A stretch of 64,000 nt of DNA from Heligmosomoides polygyrus polygyrus (taxonomy: Eukaryota > Nematoda > Chromadorea > Rhabditida > Heligmosomidae), in contig OX377205.1 of assembly GCA_947396885.1 (NCBI GenBank), forward strand, positions 78,588,969 to 78,652,968. Direction: 5' to 3'. A program made the position numbers and the translations under genes. Positions 11,601-20,813 of the stretch are shown here, piece after piece (the first letter of the stretch is position 1; every line of letters begins with the position of its first letter). Under the pieces are notes generated by a model that saw only the letters and a list, made by a program, of their open reading frames with translations, did no database searches and was not told the origin of the DNA.

Positions 11601-14600
11601 GCAAAAGTCAGTCCAAAGCTAAGAGACGGCGTTTAAGGGAAGGGCACTGTATTCTAACCTTGAAATAGTAGCAAATATTCAGTCAAAAACCCGGAGGTCG
11701 AGGGACCCGTTTCTGTAGACGTACGTAAAGCTTACCTTCGTTAAGTTGCTGTTAATTAGCGTGATGAGTGGATCAGGATATGACTCAAACGACACTCCAC
11801 CTTGCGTGACTGATCTAAAATTATGCTGTAAGACTTAGATGTGCAAGATTCAACCATTCTGTTCAACGAAGCTTCCTCTCCATAATTTCCTTTCTAATCG
11901 CACTTATGTTGCCCGAAATTTCCGAGCTGTGAGTGTCTGAAGCTCAACGTGCAGTTTCGGAACGATCTTGAAGATGCTTGAACACATTTGCTTAAGCCTG
12001 AAGCGGCTGGTAGAGAGGCTATATGTTGTTACAGGATGTTTTGTTGCGATCAAAATTCTTGCGCCAGGCGGGACTCGAACCCACATCTTCTGCTTTCCGG
12101 GCAGCGATGTTCGCCTTATACCATCGGCGCTGTTTGACCGCACGTAACATCCGCGATATCCACAGGTCTGTCAGCACCCACCCCTGTCAGATCTTGAAGA
12201 CGTTCTTCGCGATCAAAACTTCAAGCGCCAGGCGGGACTCAAACCCGCACCTTTCTCTGACTGGGCGAGTCCCACCTGACGCTAGAAGTTTTGACCGCAA
12301 CAAAAGATCGTTATGACAGCTAACAACCTCAATACCAGCCACTTGACGCTTAAAGAAACTAATTTGAATCCCGAAGAATTCGTCACGACCTACCTCAAGG
12401 GAGACTCTCCAAGCAGCAAGAGCAGCACATCCAGCGCTTTCGTCATGACTTTGCTGAAGTTTTGCTGCTGCTGCATGTATACCGCAGACTAGAAAGCGAC
12501 TGTAAGATTTAGCTGGCGAATTATGGTGTGAATAAATGGGGTGAGGTCTGATTGGCATGCCAGGTTCAATTGACACTTTGAGAATCGTCGACGCTAAAAG
12601 ACGTGAGAGGATAAGGTTCTTCGTATGACCTGGCTAACACAAGACTTCTATAGCACCAATGTGTGTTACTAATAGCCTTACAATGCAGCAGAAATTACGT
12701 TTTGTCAAGTTCCGCTTCAAAGGAGCTGATTCTAACTTTAGCACCTCGGTCAAGCTGTCGTGATCATCAAAGATCCAACTTTAAAAGCCTAAAAGAGCTA
12801 CAATACAAGCCTTCACGTGCTACTTATCGATAACCTTATGATTCCTTTTTTTCTCCTTCCTCAGACATCAGACATGGTTTTCTAACAGCACTGAAAATGA
12901 TATGCGTTGATTAGATAAGAAGTGGTGTTGGTGGCTTCTTCAAAAAGCGCCACTCATTCGCGACTTTTTGCAAGACCAATGATGGGAGGATTTTGCCAGA
13001 AAAAGCTGACATTTATAGGCTAGGAGAGCATGTATGGCATTAACTGTACAAACACGTCTTTCAGTTTACGGTCAGGATCACACCACCCCAGCCTTTCATA
13101 CCATGTATGCAGCATTCGGAAGCATCAGAAGATCTTCGAGGTGACAGCCGGCACACGAATTCTCTTGAGAGTACACCTAAACGCAGGTGCTGTAATCAAG
13201 TTCCATAGCTTATTTGAAAATCCTGGAAAGTTTCAAGATGTGTGTTTTCAGAGTGGAAAAATTTTCTGAAAAGATGCAGTTTCAGCGGGCGGGTTTGCCT
13301 TCTGAAACTGATCAGGTTCCCTCACCCATGTCTTATTGTTCCTGTAGTACACGGTGTTGCCGCTCTGGCGGAAGTCGATCCCCTCCTTGAATTCAGTCTC
13401 CCTGAAAAAGACAGCGCTTACAGGATAAGCTCAAGGGCGTTTCACCGATTCCTTCCGAGTACTCGATAGACCGATTTTTCCCGAGTACGACTGGCTGGAC
13501 TGTAGCACAGCCTTTGCTAGTGCTAGCTTGTGCTGAATAAATAGCTCCACTCCGATAAGTCGAAGAGAGAACTGCTTGGTTAGCCTACATCTACGCGTCA
13601 GTGATTGCAAGGGCAATTTGATAAGACGGCTGCAGTTATCTTCGACGAAAGATCATCTCGCAACAAAAAAAAACACCGCATTCTCTTCAACTGGTTCACA
13701 GATTCTGCTTACTGTCAGAAGCCTCACAAGCATGAGCGCTGTTGTGGAGATTTCCGAAATTTTAGGGCCAGTGTCCATTCCCACAAGGGAAGAAACGGTT
13801 ACGCAAGGAGTGTGTGCCTCTAGACGACGAGAGAGCACTGATCTTTCGTCTACTGGTAGCGCATACTGTATTAGGTCGTTACCTAAGTTCTGTCGTTTTT
13901 TGACCTCTGAATTCAAATGTAAATATCTCGGCTCAAACATAACTATATTAGTCGAAATAAGTACCATTGCAATCTACACATCTTTGCCAACGAGTCACTA
14001 GTTTATTTATTCCAGTAGCATAGAACTCCGGAGATCTAGAAGCCATGAATTCTTCGAGAGCGGATTCGCCCTTCGAGCTCGCCGTTTGCAACTATCGTCA
14101 GCGCTCCTACACAACAAAAAGGACCCGTTTCTGGAGCGAATTGTGACTTGTGACAAAAACTGAATTGTCTACGACAATCGAAGACGAAGTGCTCAATGGT
14201 TGGATATTGACGAAGTACCTAAACACTGTCCGAAGCCGAGTATGCACCAGGAGAAGGTGATGGTGACCGTTTGGTGGTGTGAGGCCGGTTTAATCCACTA
14301 TAGCGTTTTCAAACCTGGTGAAACAATCACGGCGGAAAAGTACTGTCAGAAGCTGGACGAAGTGCACAAGAAGCTCCAGCAAATCTACCCAGCGCTGATC
14401 TACAGAAGGGGCCGATACTTTTGCGCGACAACGTAGGCTGCACGTATCGATGATTACCAGGCAGAAGCTCCATTCTTTAGGATACGAAACACTCGACCAT
14501 CCACCGCATTCGCCCGACTGATCGTCAACAGATTACTATTTTTTTCAAACATCCCGACGGCTTCCTTCGCGGAAAATATTTCAGGAACCGACATGATGCA

Positions 14601-16084
14601 GAATATGCTCGTATGAGATTATGAATATGAGATTTCATCGCTTCTAGATCTACTGAGTCCTACGCTACTAAAATGAATTAACTAGCACCTCGTTGGCAAA
14701 GATGTGTCGATTATAATGGTTCCTACTTCGACTAATATAGTTATGTTTGGGTCGAGATATTTACATTTGAAAATAGAGGTCAAAAAACGACAGAACTTAA
14801 GTAACGACCTAATACTTCTACCATATGTCCAAAAGCAATTTGAACGCCTTCTTGACCTTTACAGTATTTTTAGGAAGCTAGCCGATGAAAAGTCAGGAAT
14901 TGATCTCTTCCATACATATTATGTATGACAGCACCTGCCCCGGAGAAATGGAAAGCTTGTTAAGTTTGTTCAGGGCCCGTGCTTTAAACTTTCGCTCCAT
15001 GTGTGCACGAGAGAACGTAGACTGCGCTATACATACAATTATCTGCTCTACCCGTTGCTACGGGGCATATAGCGCAGTCGGAACAGGTGCCGACTGTCGG
15101 GCGCACCCATTATCAGGTCCTTGGTTCCCATTCCCCCCCCCACCCCCGTACCAACCAAGCTTTCCCTCCGCGATCAGTGAATTAGTACCAGGCCTTCTTG
15201 AAAGTCTGAATTGTTTACCACCGCAAGTCATTGTATTGCCGAATACGCATTCAAATAACCCTCACGACATTCCACATGAGTGAAATGCGGTGCGCAATCC
15301 AAAAGAAATTGGATATCACTGTCCTTTATCCTTTTTATTCTCTTCCTTTAGGCTAAAGGCAAAACAACCATTTTTTCCGATCACGGAGTACTATTTAGCA
15401 AAAAAGTCATCATCGTTCGTTTGAGAGCATCTGATAATGGATGCTGATCAGCGATCTCAAACTATTTCGATCTCTTGCGTCGCATGGTGTGCTTACAAAG
15501 GCCTTCCCTGTTCAGCTGGATTGTTTTGGTGAAGATCTGTAGAGCGATTTCTTTTGTCGAGTAAGGGTTGAGAGGAAAGCATGGTTTAGTCGCTCTTTGG
15601 CTGAATTTAATTGAACGAGCATTCGAGGACGCAATCAAGGGACTACACACCTGCTCGTCACATGTGAGAAAGTCATGAATATGCATAGAAGAAAAATGTG
15701 AACCAACATGAAGCATGAATATGTTCTACAGCTTTTCTTCATGGCATCTTGATCTTTTTTGGAGGACAATATAAGGTCCCATGACCCCCCGGTAAATGGA
15801 GCTTATCGAAGCGAAACCGAAGCTTTTTAGTTAGACGATGTTCGCGCGAAAAGTGGCGAACATTGTAATGTTCTGTAAGAAAGCAGTCAAGAAGAAAAAC
15901 GAGTAAAGCGTGTCCAACTTACGCCCAAACATATGGGCCGAGTTCAACCAGCCGTGCTTTAGCACCGTTGTAGAGCACCTCGTCGGGATTCGTTATGTTG
16001 AAGTAATACATTTCATAGTATTGTATAGCTGGCAGCTTCGACCAGTAGAACGTTGCCGTGGGAAACTGCCCATCTTTTTCTTGC
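2663..16084 (-). CDS. Partial second copy of the CD36-family gene (exons 2-9 only)
   Basis: Exons matching the main gene in length and phase are E2 15923-16084, E3 13326-13401, E4 12394-12470, E5 11736-11814, E6 11118-11186, E7 5699-5757, E8 5549-5634 and E9 2663-2814. All splice signals are intact and no frame-breaking change was seen; several differences are synonymous, such as the first base of E3. Exon 1 would lie in or beyond the N gap and the C-terminal exons would lie left of the window. The same intronic insertions are present, plus a young RTE upstream of E2. This is either the other allele of the main gene or a partial duplicate. Confidence 0.75.
3840..5228 (+). mobile_element. Penelope-like retroelement fragment, decayed (copy 1)
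   Basis: Translated pieces in changing frames follow the Penelope-type RT order: FVFIKTHKLP near 4058, VSGPAGCISWLLNLNLVQLL at 4149 on, NIFKWTNEY near 4453, VDIDDCFIVCGT near 4585 in place of the YVDD core, then AVHPSSGKTAIVRKMFHTA (4790 on), SDALNAQVRNCIRKAGL (5040 on) and IPPRNLKARHINDRNI. The sequence stops before any recognisable GIY-YIG endonuclease. It lies in the intron between CD36 exons 8 and 9. Stops and frame changes make it inactive. Family assignment is by motif memory only. Confidence 0.72.
5848..6130 (-). mobile_element. tRNA-derived SINE (copy 1)
   Basis: On the minus strand it starts TGTGGCGCAGTCGGAGGAGG (A box), then has a B-box-like GGTTCAGATTTCCCG, a conserved body (AATGGAAGGC / CAAGTCTG region) and a tail ending in a pyrimidine-rich TCCTTT-like repeat. 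Five relatives are in this window. Confidence 0.68.
7188..10382 (+). pseudogene. Degenerate RTE element (copy 1 of an old insertion), chimeric 5' end
   Basis: It is homologous to the intact RTE but broken by many stops and frameshifts. Recognisable pieces include the QETRWSC endonuclease motif (7756-7776), the ALKKMKPGKATGPEDLA region near 9008 and the C-terminal part near 9940-10370. A 17-bp flanking duplication with one mismatch (ATTGGATATGCCTSCAG at 7171-7187 and 10383-10399) marks the ends, with an AAGAAG remnant as tail. It lies between CD36 exons 6 and 7. Relative to its partner at 32801-35870 it has an extra block from about 7383, matching the young RTE rather than its own lineage. Confidence 0.88.
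12061..12130 (-). repeat. tRNA-like 70-mer (tRNA pseudogene or SINE head), copy 1
   Basis: On the minus strand, GCGCC / GGCGC close an acceptor-like stem. TGGTATAAGGCG resembles an A box, CTGC / GCAG forms an anticodon-arm-like stem with loop CCGGAAA, and GTGGGTTCGAGTCCCGC is a perfect T arm. Position 33 of the loop is C rather than U, so a functional tRNA is unlikely. Confidence 0.55.
12225..12282 (-). repeat. Second, truncated tRNA-like unit (copy 1)
   Basis: It shares the T-arm block GGGTTTGAGTCCCGCCTGGC and the following AAGTTTTGATCGC-type sequence with the unit at 12061-12130, but lacks a clear D arm. The two lie head to tail about 95 bp apart, like tandem SINE heads. Confidence 0.5.
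13871..14812 (+). mobile_element. Internally deleted mariner with long terminal inverted repeats (copy 1)
   Basis: TA dinucleotides flank the element (13869-13870 and 14813-14814). Its ends are inverted repeats of about 140 bp starting TTAGGTCGTTACCTAAGTTC. The interior encodes the C-terminal two thirds of a mariner transposase (ERIVTCDKN, HQEKVMVTVWW, LKPGET-type block), with a stop at 14161 and a frameshift near 14430. The helix-turn-helix part is missing, so it is non-autonomous. It lies between CD36 exons 2 and 3. Confidence 0.88.
15063..15340 (+). mobile_element. tRNA-derived SINE between CD36 exons 2 and 3 (copy 1)
   Basis: The head CATATAGCGCAGTCGGAACA and B box GGTCCTTGGTTCCCATTCCC are followed by a C-rich run and a body shared with the other SINEs (ATTCCACATGAGTGAAATGC, GCGCAATCC). 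The tail is CTGTCCTTTATCCTTTTTA. Confidence 0.68.
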
Positions 16085-16182
16085 CTGAAATTTTTCAACT
16101 TTATTGAATGAATATGAATATTAACAAGCTAGTCCTACATAAGTGGCTTGGATGAAAAACAACAGAGCTTTCTAGGGCAACT

Positions 16183-16206
16183 TCTTCTTCTTCTTCTTCT
16201 TCTTCT
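16183..16206 (+). repeat. (CTT)n = 3' GAA-repeat tail of the young RTE
   Basis: Eight perfect trinucleotides directly follow the target-site duplication and end at the RTE stop codon. They act as the element's 3' tail on the minus strand. Confidence 0.9.
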
Positions 16207-19200
16207 TCAGCGTTTGTCCCGCTTCGTCGCGGGGTCCGCTCTTCTGGTGTCATGACGCCACCTTTCCCGGTCATGCGCTTGATCAGGGTGGACGCCAGTT
16301 ACTTTCATGTCCATGTGTAACGTATCCGACCAACGCTGCTTTGGGCGTCCTCTAGGCCGCTTTCCTGACACTTCCAACCCAAGGCCTATCTTGCGGACGC
16401 TGTCTTCCTTTCCACGCAGAACGTGGCCGTACCATCGTAAGCGAGCTTCGCGCATCTTGTCCGCTATCGGCGCGACACCGAACTTCTGCCGAATAGCATC
16501 ATTTCTGATGCGGTCCATGCGGGTGACTCCAGCCGTCCAGCGCAGCATCTTCGTCTCCATGACGCTGAGGCGCGTTTCAACCTCCTTGGTCGCAGGCCAA
16601 CACTCAGCACCGTACATCGCTACTGGCCGGATGACTGTTCTGTAGATCTTTGACTTCAGGTGCTCTGGTATCTTCCTATCGCAGAGCACACCAGTCAGCG
16701 AACGCCACTTGGACCAAGCTGCACTCCCGCGTGAGTTCACTTCAACCGTCAGACCGCCGTCAGACGCTATTGCTGATCCGAGGTACTTAAACACCGAAGT
16801 GCGTGCAAGCTCAGTACCGTTAATCTTAATGGAGCCGGATTCGTTTACGTCAGTCGTTAGGTACTCGGTCTTCTTGACGTTCAATTTGAGTCCGAACATT
16901 GCCAGGCGGTCGCACCAAGCTTGCACCTGCCGCTCGAGATCATCTTTATCTTCGCAAGCGAGCATCACGTCATCAGCATAGAGCAATGTCCATGGGACAG
17001 GCTTCTGAAGATCTCGCGTAATGGCATCCATGACGACAACAAAGAGGAGTGGAGAAAGCGCAGAACCTTGGTGCACCCCAACAGAGATGGGAAACTCCAT
17101 TGAGGTTCCAGCTGCAGCTTGCACTCTACTCTTTGGGCAAGAGTAGAGCATCCGCACCCACTCTATGAGTTCCTCAGGTACGTTGTGTTGTCGCAAGGCG
17201 TACCATATAACCTCACGCGGTACGCGGTCGAAGGCCTTCTCCAGGTCGAGAAAGGCGATATGCACCGGCTTCTGTTTCTCACGATGCTTCTCTACCAGGA
17301 GGCGGGCGGCGTGTATAGCATCAATGGTCCCACAACCAGGCACAAAACCGCACTGGTTGTCGGAGAGCTTGACGATTTCACGAATTCGTCTGTCGAGGAT
17401 TCGCTCGAAGATCTTCATGCTGTGCGAAAGCAAGCGAATCGGACGATAATTGGAGCAGTCTGCAGGACTGCCCTTCTTCTTCCAAATCGGAATCGTCGTA
17501 CTGTTGTGCCAACACTCCGGTACTTTCTTCTCCTTTACTACCTGGTTGAAGAACTCAGCCAACCACTCAGCAGGATACCAGAGCTTCGACTTCCAAACAT
17601 CGGCTGCCAGATCATCCGGTCCTGTCGCCTTGAATGGCTTCATCTTCTTTAGAGCCGCTTCCGTTTCCTCCACGGTGATCTTGTGTACGGGACCGTGAAC
17701 AGAAGCCACAGAAGGGATGGCCGGGTGAGGAAATTCCATGGTAGAAACTTCCTCGAAGTAATCACGCCATCGCTTCAGCGCCTTTTTGCGGTCTGTCAGA
17801 AGATGGCCGCTCTCATCATTGATGCCAACAAACTTTTCAATGTCCTCGGTTTGGCGATGGCGGGTCTTAGCAAGTCGGTACAAATACCGCTCACCATCGC
17901 GTGACTCGAGCTTTTCGTTGACATCACTATAATGAGTGGCTTTCGCAACAGCCACGGCTTTCTTTGCAGCCTTCTTCGCCTTCTGATACTTCTGCCAGTT
18001 GTCGGCCGTCTTATCGCTGAGAAACACGTGATAGAGCGACTTCTTCTCTCTAACCTTTGCCTTCACATCGTCCGTCCACAGCCATGTCTGCTTATCGACC
18101 TTGCGTCGCCCAGGCTTCGTTATGCCGAGTTCCAACCTTGCAGCTTGGCGTATCGCGTCGGTTGCTTTCTTCCAAGTTTCGTCGACAGTCGTGACTGTCG
18201 GTAACCGTACGCGGGAAATCACAGCTGCTTCCTTCTCTTTCATTCGCCACCACTTGATTCTCGCAGCACCGCATCGCTCAACTTGCTGCATCCTCGGAGG
18301 GGTGATCTTAAAGGTGCAGACTAGCGGTCGATGCTGTGGGGCGACCGTCTCATACGGCACGATCTTCGCGTCTGTGACAATGCTTCGGTCGCGATCCTTG
18401 ACAAGGACAAAGTCTATCTGAGACTTGGAGCTCCCACTATAGTATGAGATGAGGTGGGAGTCGCGTTTTCGGAAAACGGTGTTCACAATGGTGAGATTAT
18501 GCGATTCCGCATACTCAAGAATGCGCTCACCATCGGCGTTACGAGACCCGTATCCGAAACCACCATGACAGCTGTACCCGTCCTTCGCAGCACCTACGTG
18601 CCCATTAAGGTCACCAGCGACTATGATGACATCTTTCGGCGGTACCTCTGCTGTCTTCTCATCAAGCAGGCTCCAAAACTCTTCCTTGGCTTGATCGGAG
18701 CAGCCACTCTGCGGAGCATACGCAGAGAAGAAGTGATAGAGTCGCTCCTTCGCGGCGACAACGATCTTCATCAACCGATCGTCATAGCGTTCGATGCTTA
18801 CAATCGAGTCACGAAATCGTTCGGAGACGATTATTCCGACACCACTGGTGGTCCTGGGACTTCCACATAGAACGGCCTTGAAGCCACGTCCTATGTCCCT
18901 TGACTTGCTGCAGGACCACCTCGTCTCCTGCACCGCACAGAAATCAACTCTTCTTCGCTCCAGTGCTTCAACCAACTCGCACGAGCGGCCCGTTAACGTA
19001 CCCACATTCAGCGTTGCTACGCGGGTCCTGCCTACGTTACGGGACTTTCGGACTAGCTCAGTTGCCCCCCGATGCCGTCCTCGCATCAGGGACCCTCGCA
19101 TACTTTCCACACTCGCCGGGCTCTGCGAGTGCGCGTCGGTTCCCGCGGACGCCGTAGCACAATCTCGAAAAACATGACTATTCATACACCATGTGATGTG

Positions 19201-19248
19201 ACATGGGTCTTCGTAGGCCGGCCTGTCACAAGGGCCTGTCGCCTGCAT
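16207..19248 (-). CDS. RTE ORF: APE endonuclease + reverse transcriptase, 1013 aa, intact
   Basis: The ATG is six bases after the predicted 5' ribozyme, which supports this start. Residues about 65-320 form an APE-type endonuclease that nicks target DNA: LNVGTL, the catalytic QETRW, YAPQ, GDLNGHVG, IDFVLV and QHRPLV are all present. Residues about 560-830 are the reverse transcriptase: AFLDLEKAFDRVPR (motif A), GVHQGSALSPLLF (motif B), LLYADDVMLA (motif C, catalytic YADD) and GLKLNVKKTEYL (motif D). The C-terminal tail after WYGHVL ends in a basic KRDKR. Length is normal for RTE. With no stop or frameshift it could be an active, autonomous copy. Similar sequences are often mislabelled craniofacial development protein 2-like. 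Confidence 0.93.
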   Translation of the reverse strand: MQATGPCDRPAYEDPCHITWCMNSHVFRDCATASAGTDAHSQSPASVESMRGSLMRGRHRGATELVRKSRNVGRTRVATLNVGTLTGRSCELVEALERRRVDFCAVQETRWSCSKSRDIGRGFKAVLCGSPRTTSGVGIIVSERFRDSIVSIERYDDRLMKIVVAAKERLYHFFSAYAPQSGCSDQAKEEFWSLLDEKTAEVPPKDVIIVAGDLNGHVGAAKDGYSCHGGFGYGSRNADGERILEYAESHNLTIVNTVFRKRDSHLISYYSGSSKSQIDFVLVKDRDRSIVTDAKIVPYETVAPQHRPLVCTFKITPPRMQQVERCGAARIKWWRMKEKEAAVISRVRLPTVTTVDETWKKATDAIRQAARLELGITKPGRRKVDKQTWLWTDDVKAKVREKKSLYHVFLSDKTADNWQKYQKAKKAAKKAVAVAKATHYSDVNEKLESRDGERYLYRLAKTRHRQTEDIEKFVGINDESGHLLTDRKKALKRWRDYFEEVSTMEFPHPAIPSVASVHGPVHKITVEETEAALKKMKPFKATGPDDLAADVWKSKLWYPAEWLAEFFNQVVKEKKVPECWHNSTTIPIWKKKGSPADCSNYRPIRLLSHSMKIFERILDRRIREIVKLSDNQCGFVPGCGTIDAIHAARLLVEKHREKQKPVHIAFLDLEKAFDRVPREVIWYALRQHNVPEELIEWVRMLYSCPKSRVQAAAGTSMEFPISVGVHQGSALSPLLFVVVMDAITRDLQKPVPWTLLYADDVMLACEDKDDLERQVQAWCDRLAMFGLKLNVKKTEYLTTDVNESGSIKINGTELARTSVFKYLGSAIASDGGLTVEVNSRGSAAWSKWRSLTGVLCDRKIPEHLKSKIYRTVIRPVAMYGAECWPATKEVETRLSVMETKMLRWTAGVTRMDRIRNDAIRQKFGVAPIADKMREARLRWYGHVLRGKEDSVRKIGLGLEVSGKRPRGRPKQRWSDTLHMDMKVTGVHPDQAHDRERWRHDTRRADPATKRDKR

Positions 19249-19253
19249 TCGAC

Positions 19254-19325
19254 TGTCCGTGCTTAGCTTAGCTCACAAAGCGAGCAGTTTCCAGTGGCAC
19301 CACGTGGAGGAACGGACATCGCCAC
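19254..19325 (-). ncRNA. Candidate HDV-like self-cleaving ribozyme at the RTE 5' end
   Basis: Reading the minus strand from 19325 as nt 1: P1 pairs nt 1-6 (GTGGCG) with nt 27-32 (TGCCAC). The P3 loop holds TCCTCC (nt 15-20), as in HDV L3. The GG at nt 34-35 directly after P1' can form P1.1 with the loop C residues. P4 is a six-pair hairpin, nt 41-46 with 50-55 and a TTT loop. The J4/2 strand has CTAAG (nt 60-64), matching the catalytic-C motif. P2 pairs TGTCC (nt 8-12) with GGACA (nt 68-72). The P2/P3 border is ambiguous because nt 11-14 can join either helix. Nt 1 coincides with the base after the target-site duplication. HDV-like ribozymes are known at the 5' ends of R2, RTE and other non-LTR elements. 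The fold was drawn by eye. Confidence 0.6.
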
Positions 19326-20196
19326 CTTTCTAGGGCAACTCTCAAAGATTATTTTTAAGGAGAGGTGCAAAGCGCAAGAGACATTGTTTCGAATCCTTCA
19401 ATGTAAACATTCACGCTTAGTTACCCTTTTTTATAGCTGTTAATAGAAGACCTTAAACCCTTTCAAGCAGGGATGTGCGGAATTACCGTTTCCGTATTCC
19501 GAATTGCGGTTTTAGTATGCTATTTCCGTTCTGTGCTGTGTTCCGCTTGTTTCTACCGGAAGACGGAACAGAAAAGGTGACTTTTCACTCATTCACTCAT
19601 TGCATGTTTTGCACTGACTACTCACCTCATGAATTTAAATAATAGGCAGAGGAAAGGAAAAATCATCAATGACTCCCTTTTTGCGATTATGTTGCTTTCA
19701 ACCATCGCGATGTTTGAGCACTGTGACAACCAACTTGGATTCTTTTTGGGGAACATGGAAACATGGTCAATCATCAAACCACGAGTTGCGAATTCTAATA
19801 CTACCTATTGAAACTTTGACCGTCAGCGCCAGGATCTATTCTACACCGCTAGCCGGAAGTTATATGTCCAATAGTGTGTGTACTGCGTTAGGGTATAGAA
19901 AATTCCTAGATGCTGCATGCAAGCAAGCGTTTTGTTAGAAATTGCTCAGTTCATTCGGCTTCGGCTCTTCGTGTGCCTCGAGCAAGGAGGATTCATTGAA
20001 GCACTCTGGCACGCGGCAGGGACGAACGAAAGCACTGTTAGCGCCTGCTGGAGCAAATCGATGATCAACGGGACTACAGATGATACAGGTGATATTACAA
20101 AGCCAACCGGAATAAAAAAGGTGGAACATATAAGCCTATCAACGCCTGAATTTCTCTCGGAAATTGAGAATTGGAGAAGTTCTTCTTAATCTAAAA

Positions 20197-20396
20197 NNNN
20201 NNNNNNNNNNNNNNNNNNNNNNNNNNNNNNNNNNNNNNNNNNNNNNNNNNNNNNNNNNNNNNNNNNNNNNNNNNNNNNNNNNNNNNNNNNNNNNNNNNNN
20301 NNNNNNNNNNNNNNNNNNNNNNNNNNNNNNNNNNNNNNNNNNNNNNNNNNNNNNNNNNNNNNNNNNNNNNNNNNNNNNNNNNNNNNNNNNNNNNNN
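20197..20396. other. Assembly gap of 200 N
   Basis: There are exactly 200 N, a conventional placeholder length for a scaffold gap of unknown true size. It begins precisely where homology between copy 1 and copy 2 is still running, so the real endpoint of copy 1 is hidden. Confidence 1.
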
Positions 20397-20813
20397 TATG
20401 GTCTACCATCATAAATTTACGTACCAGTTCAATGAGGTCCTTGAAATACAGGGATCGCCACGGTATGGCTCTGCCAGTTGCGTGCTGGGAGTGTCGTAGT
20501 TCTAGCGTTCCGGCGTCATATTCAGAAAATAAATTCAGCGAATGCAGTAAAACTTTTTTATGCCCAATTTTTTATCACCCACCTATATTTTTTGGCTATC
20601 TCTTATTTATTTATTTTCCTCAGTGACTTTATTTTCGTCCTACATGAGTGGCTTCTCCTATCCAAAAAAGGTCCATACTATTCGTTTCTGTTTCATTTTC
20701 TTAGCGAATTTTAGCTAATTTATATCTTGATCACATAGCCAATTTTACGCGTATTCTTTCTTTCCCACTTAGCTGAGTATTGTTATTGGCAAGCACAATA
20801 AATAAATAAATAA
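20397..20813. other. No gene recognised
   Basis: AT-rich sequence between the assembly gap and the palindromic element. Only short chance frames, and a TAAA/AATA-rich end at 20800-20813. Confidence 0.6.

Larger units (their letters stand above)
16183..19325 (-). mobile_element. Full-length RTE-clade non-LTR retrotransposon, young insertion
   Basis: The element is flanked by a 15-bp target-site duplication (16168-16182 and 19326-19340, CTTTCTAGGGCAACT). The empty site is seen at about 41690-41705 in copy 2. It has a ribozyme-like 5' end, a single 1013-aa frame and a 3' tail of (GAA)n, read as CTT repeats at 16183-16206 on the plus strand. RTE elements typically have short microsatellite tails. 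It lies in the intron upstream of CD36 exon 2 in copy 1, in the gene's own orientation. Confidence 0.92.
1..20196. repeat. Copy 1 of a large duplicated segment (whole first contig)
   Basis: The whole stretch from the window start to the N run aligns, in the same orientation, with 26556-42554. Shared landmarks in order are a palindromic MITE, CD36 exon 9, a Penelope fragment, exons 8 and 7, an old RTE copy, exons 6, 5, 4 and 3, a SINE, a mariner and exon 2. It is about 4.2 kb longer than the partner, mainly because of an RTE insertion (16183-19325) and a fold-back insertion (1001-2110). Homology runs right up to the gap, and no non-homologous flank is visible at either end. It may be an allelic haplotig placed in tandem or a genuine duplication; the sequence alone cannot decide. 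Confidence 0.93.

Noticed and set aside
17119..17652. 177-codon plus-strand frame across the intact RTE
   Set aside because: It lies antisense to the reverse transcriptase frame and has no family resemblance.
20191..20499. Frames running through the N run
   Set aside because: They consist of gap characters and have no meaning.
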